A DNA stretch of 42,112 bases from positions 1 to 42,112 of the forward strand of contig JACMMK010000321.1 of the NCBI GenBank assembly GCA_014379045.1. The letters run 5' to 3'. The translations under genes were made by a program, and so were the position numbers. Position 1 is the stretch's first letter. Each line of letters begins with the position of its first letter. The notes under the pieces are model-generated. The model had not been told where the DNA came from. It did not search any database and worked only from the letters and a program-made list of their open reading frames with translations. Positions 41,856 to 42,112 of this stretch are shown here, piece by piece. The stretch is from Burkholderiales bacterium. Its GTDB lineage: Bacteria > Pseudomonadota > Gammaproteobacteria > Burkholderiales > CAIKXV01.

Positions 41856-42011
41856 ATGAACACGATCGGAGAGTATCCAATCGTGCTCATTCCGATGATC
41901 GGCGTACCGCTCACCGGAGCCATTCACATCATGGCGATCGACAGCCTCTGGCGGCGCTGGCGCGCAGAGCGCAGGCCGCAGAACTTCAGACAGGCGACTG
42001 CGACTGGATAA
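41856..42011 (+). CDS. Small possible membrane protein, 51 residues
   Basis: An ATG frame of 51 codons reads MNTIGEYPIVLIPMIGVPLTG and continues with AIHIMAIDSLWRRWRAERR, one hydrophobic stretch ending in a basic tail. It resembles the C-terminal end of small bacterial membrane proteins more than a complete gene, and no good ribosome site was seen. It is in the same frame as the MarR-like remnant, 30 bases after its stop. It could be a fragment of a larger, broken membrane gene. Low confidence. Confidence 0.3.
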   Translation: MNTIGEYPIVLIPMIGVPLTGAIHIMAIDSLWRRWRAERRPQNFRQATATG

Positions 42012-42065
42012 CGACCGCCAATACCGCTTGGTCGGCCGCATCGGTTGTGGTTACTCTTGACGCCG

Positions 42066-42112
42066 ATGGACTGGACCCGATCGATCGATGCCTACTGTGA
42101 GCGCCTCGACCC
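42066..42112 (+). CDS. N terminus of a probable ceramidase-family membrane protein (cut by window end)
   Basis: The last 47 bases encode MDWTRSIDAYCERLD and then run off the window. This start is characteristic of the bacterial ceramidase-like membrane proteins (alkaline ceramidase family), which begin with a short soluble piece containing Y-C-E-R before the Glu/Asn-rich first helix. A TTGAC-like element lies just upstream. Only fifteen residues are visible, so the call is provisional, and the catalytic helices are outside the window. Confidence 0.5.
   Translation, partial: MDWTRSIDAYCERLD

Larger units (their letters stand above)
41404..42065. other. Spacer beyond the TIR operon, with gene remnants
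   Basis: Between the TIR gene start and the last gene no complete known gene was found. It contains the likely promoter of the TIR operon, a GNRA-type hairpin (41521-41536), a possible MarR remnant (about 41628-41825) and a small membrane ORF (41856-42011). Long frames also run on the minus strand, but their sequences look like antisense shadows. The area may be scarred by past recombination beside the defence-like genes. Confidence 0.5.

Noticed and set aside
41586..42041. Long minus-strand frame of about 151 codons at the right end
   Set aside because: Composition is Arg/Pro/Ser-rich as expected for an antisense shadow in GC-rich DNA, and it overlaps the MarR-like and membrane ORF signals; a short piece (PMPWLVEFCAIPG) looks protein-like but matches nothing I know.

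Overview
The window is a dense, high-GC bacterial chromosome segment that most resembles a betaproteobacterium of the order Burkholderiales. The evidence is five Bug/TctC-type periplasmic solute-binding proteins with no TctAB membrane genes beside them (typical of Bordetella, Cupriavidus and relatives), a DUF3460 protein, a DUF3597 protein, and the general set of soil-type catabolic enzymes. No rRNA, tRNA, CRISPR array, insertion sequence or phage structural gene was recognised. Assignments come from reading motifs; no database search was run.

Layout from left to right. 1-959: the end of a FecCD-type permease and its ATPase, a metal-chelate (cobalamin or iron) importer. 984-2200: a copper-handling pair for cytochrome oxidase assembly (PCu(A)C chaperone, then a SCO lipoprotein), divergent from a small CbiX chelatase (2265-2630). 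2703-4998: a tartrate/malate-type dehydrogenase coupled to an MFS transporter. 5082-5629: a CopG/ParE-like toxin-antitoxin pair. 5717-10074: a tightly packed minus-strand operon of a TPP-dependent enzyme, a Bug protein and a NUDIX-metallo-beta-lactamase fusion. 10320-13782: a soluble histidine kinase, an alpha/beta hydrolase, a class II aldolase and a glycine-zipper lipoprotein. 13886-17913: DUF3460, a secreted or anchored putative metzincin-like protease, a PEP-mutase/isocitrate-lyase-type enzyme, a heptad-repeat periplasmic protein and an MFS transporter.

18047-22860 is a plus-strand run: Nu-class GST, TPR protein, aldo/keto reductase, DUF6279-like lipoprotein and gamma-glutamyltransferase. 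22970-35447 is entirely on the minus strand: DUF3597, Bug plus class II aldolase, CobW GTPase plus GNAT, an LVIVD-like beta-propeller protein, inorganic pyrophosphatase, a tautomerase, a class III aminotransferase, and a cluster of three Bug proteins around a polysaccharide-deacetylase-fold hydrolase. These look like catabolic modules for small organic or amino acids, each with its own binding protein.

35601-41403 is the most unusual part: a two-gene minus-strand operon of a TIR-domain protein with a second, degenerate TIR-like domain, followed 31 bases later by a 1535-residue protein. That protein carries an nSTAND P-loop NTPase, coiled coils, a transmembrane segment, 14 WD40 repeats (apparently two seven-bladed propellers) and a C-terminal TPR-like tail. 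By analogy with bacterial NLR-like (STAND) immune systems and TIR NADases, I infer a membrane-anchored sensor plus NAD+-depleting effector, possibly antiphage. Beyond it (41404-42065) lies mostly non-coding DNA with a possible MarR-type gene remnant and a small membrane ORF. The window ends at the first codons of a probable ceramidase-family gene.
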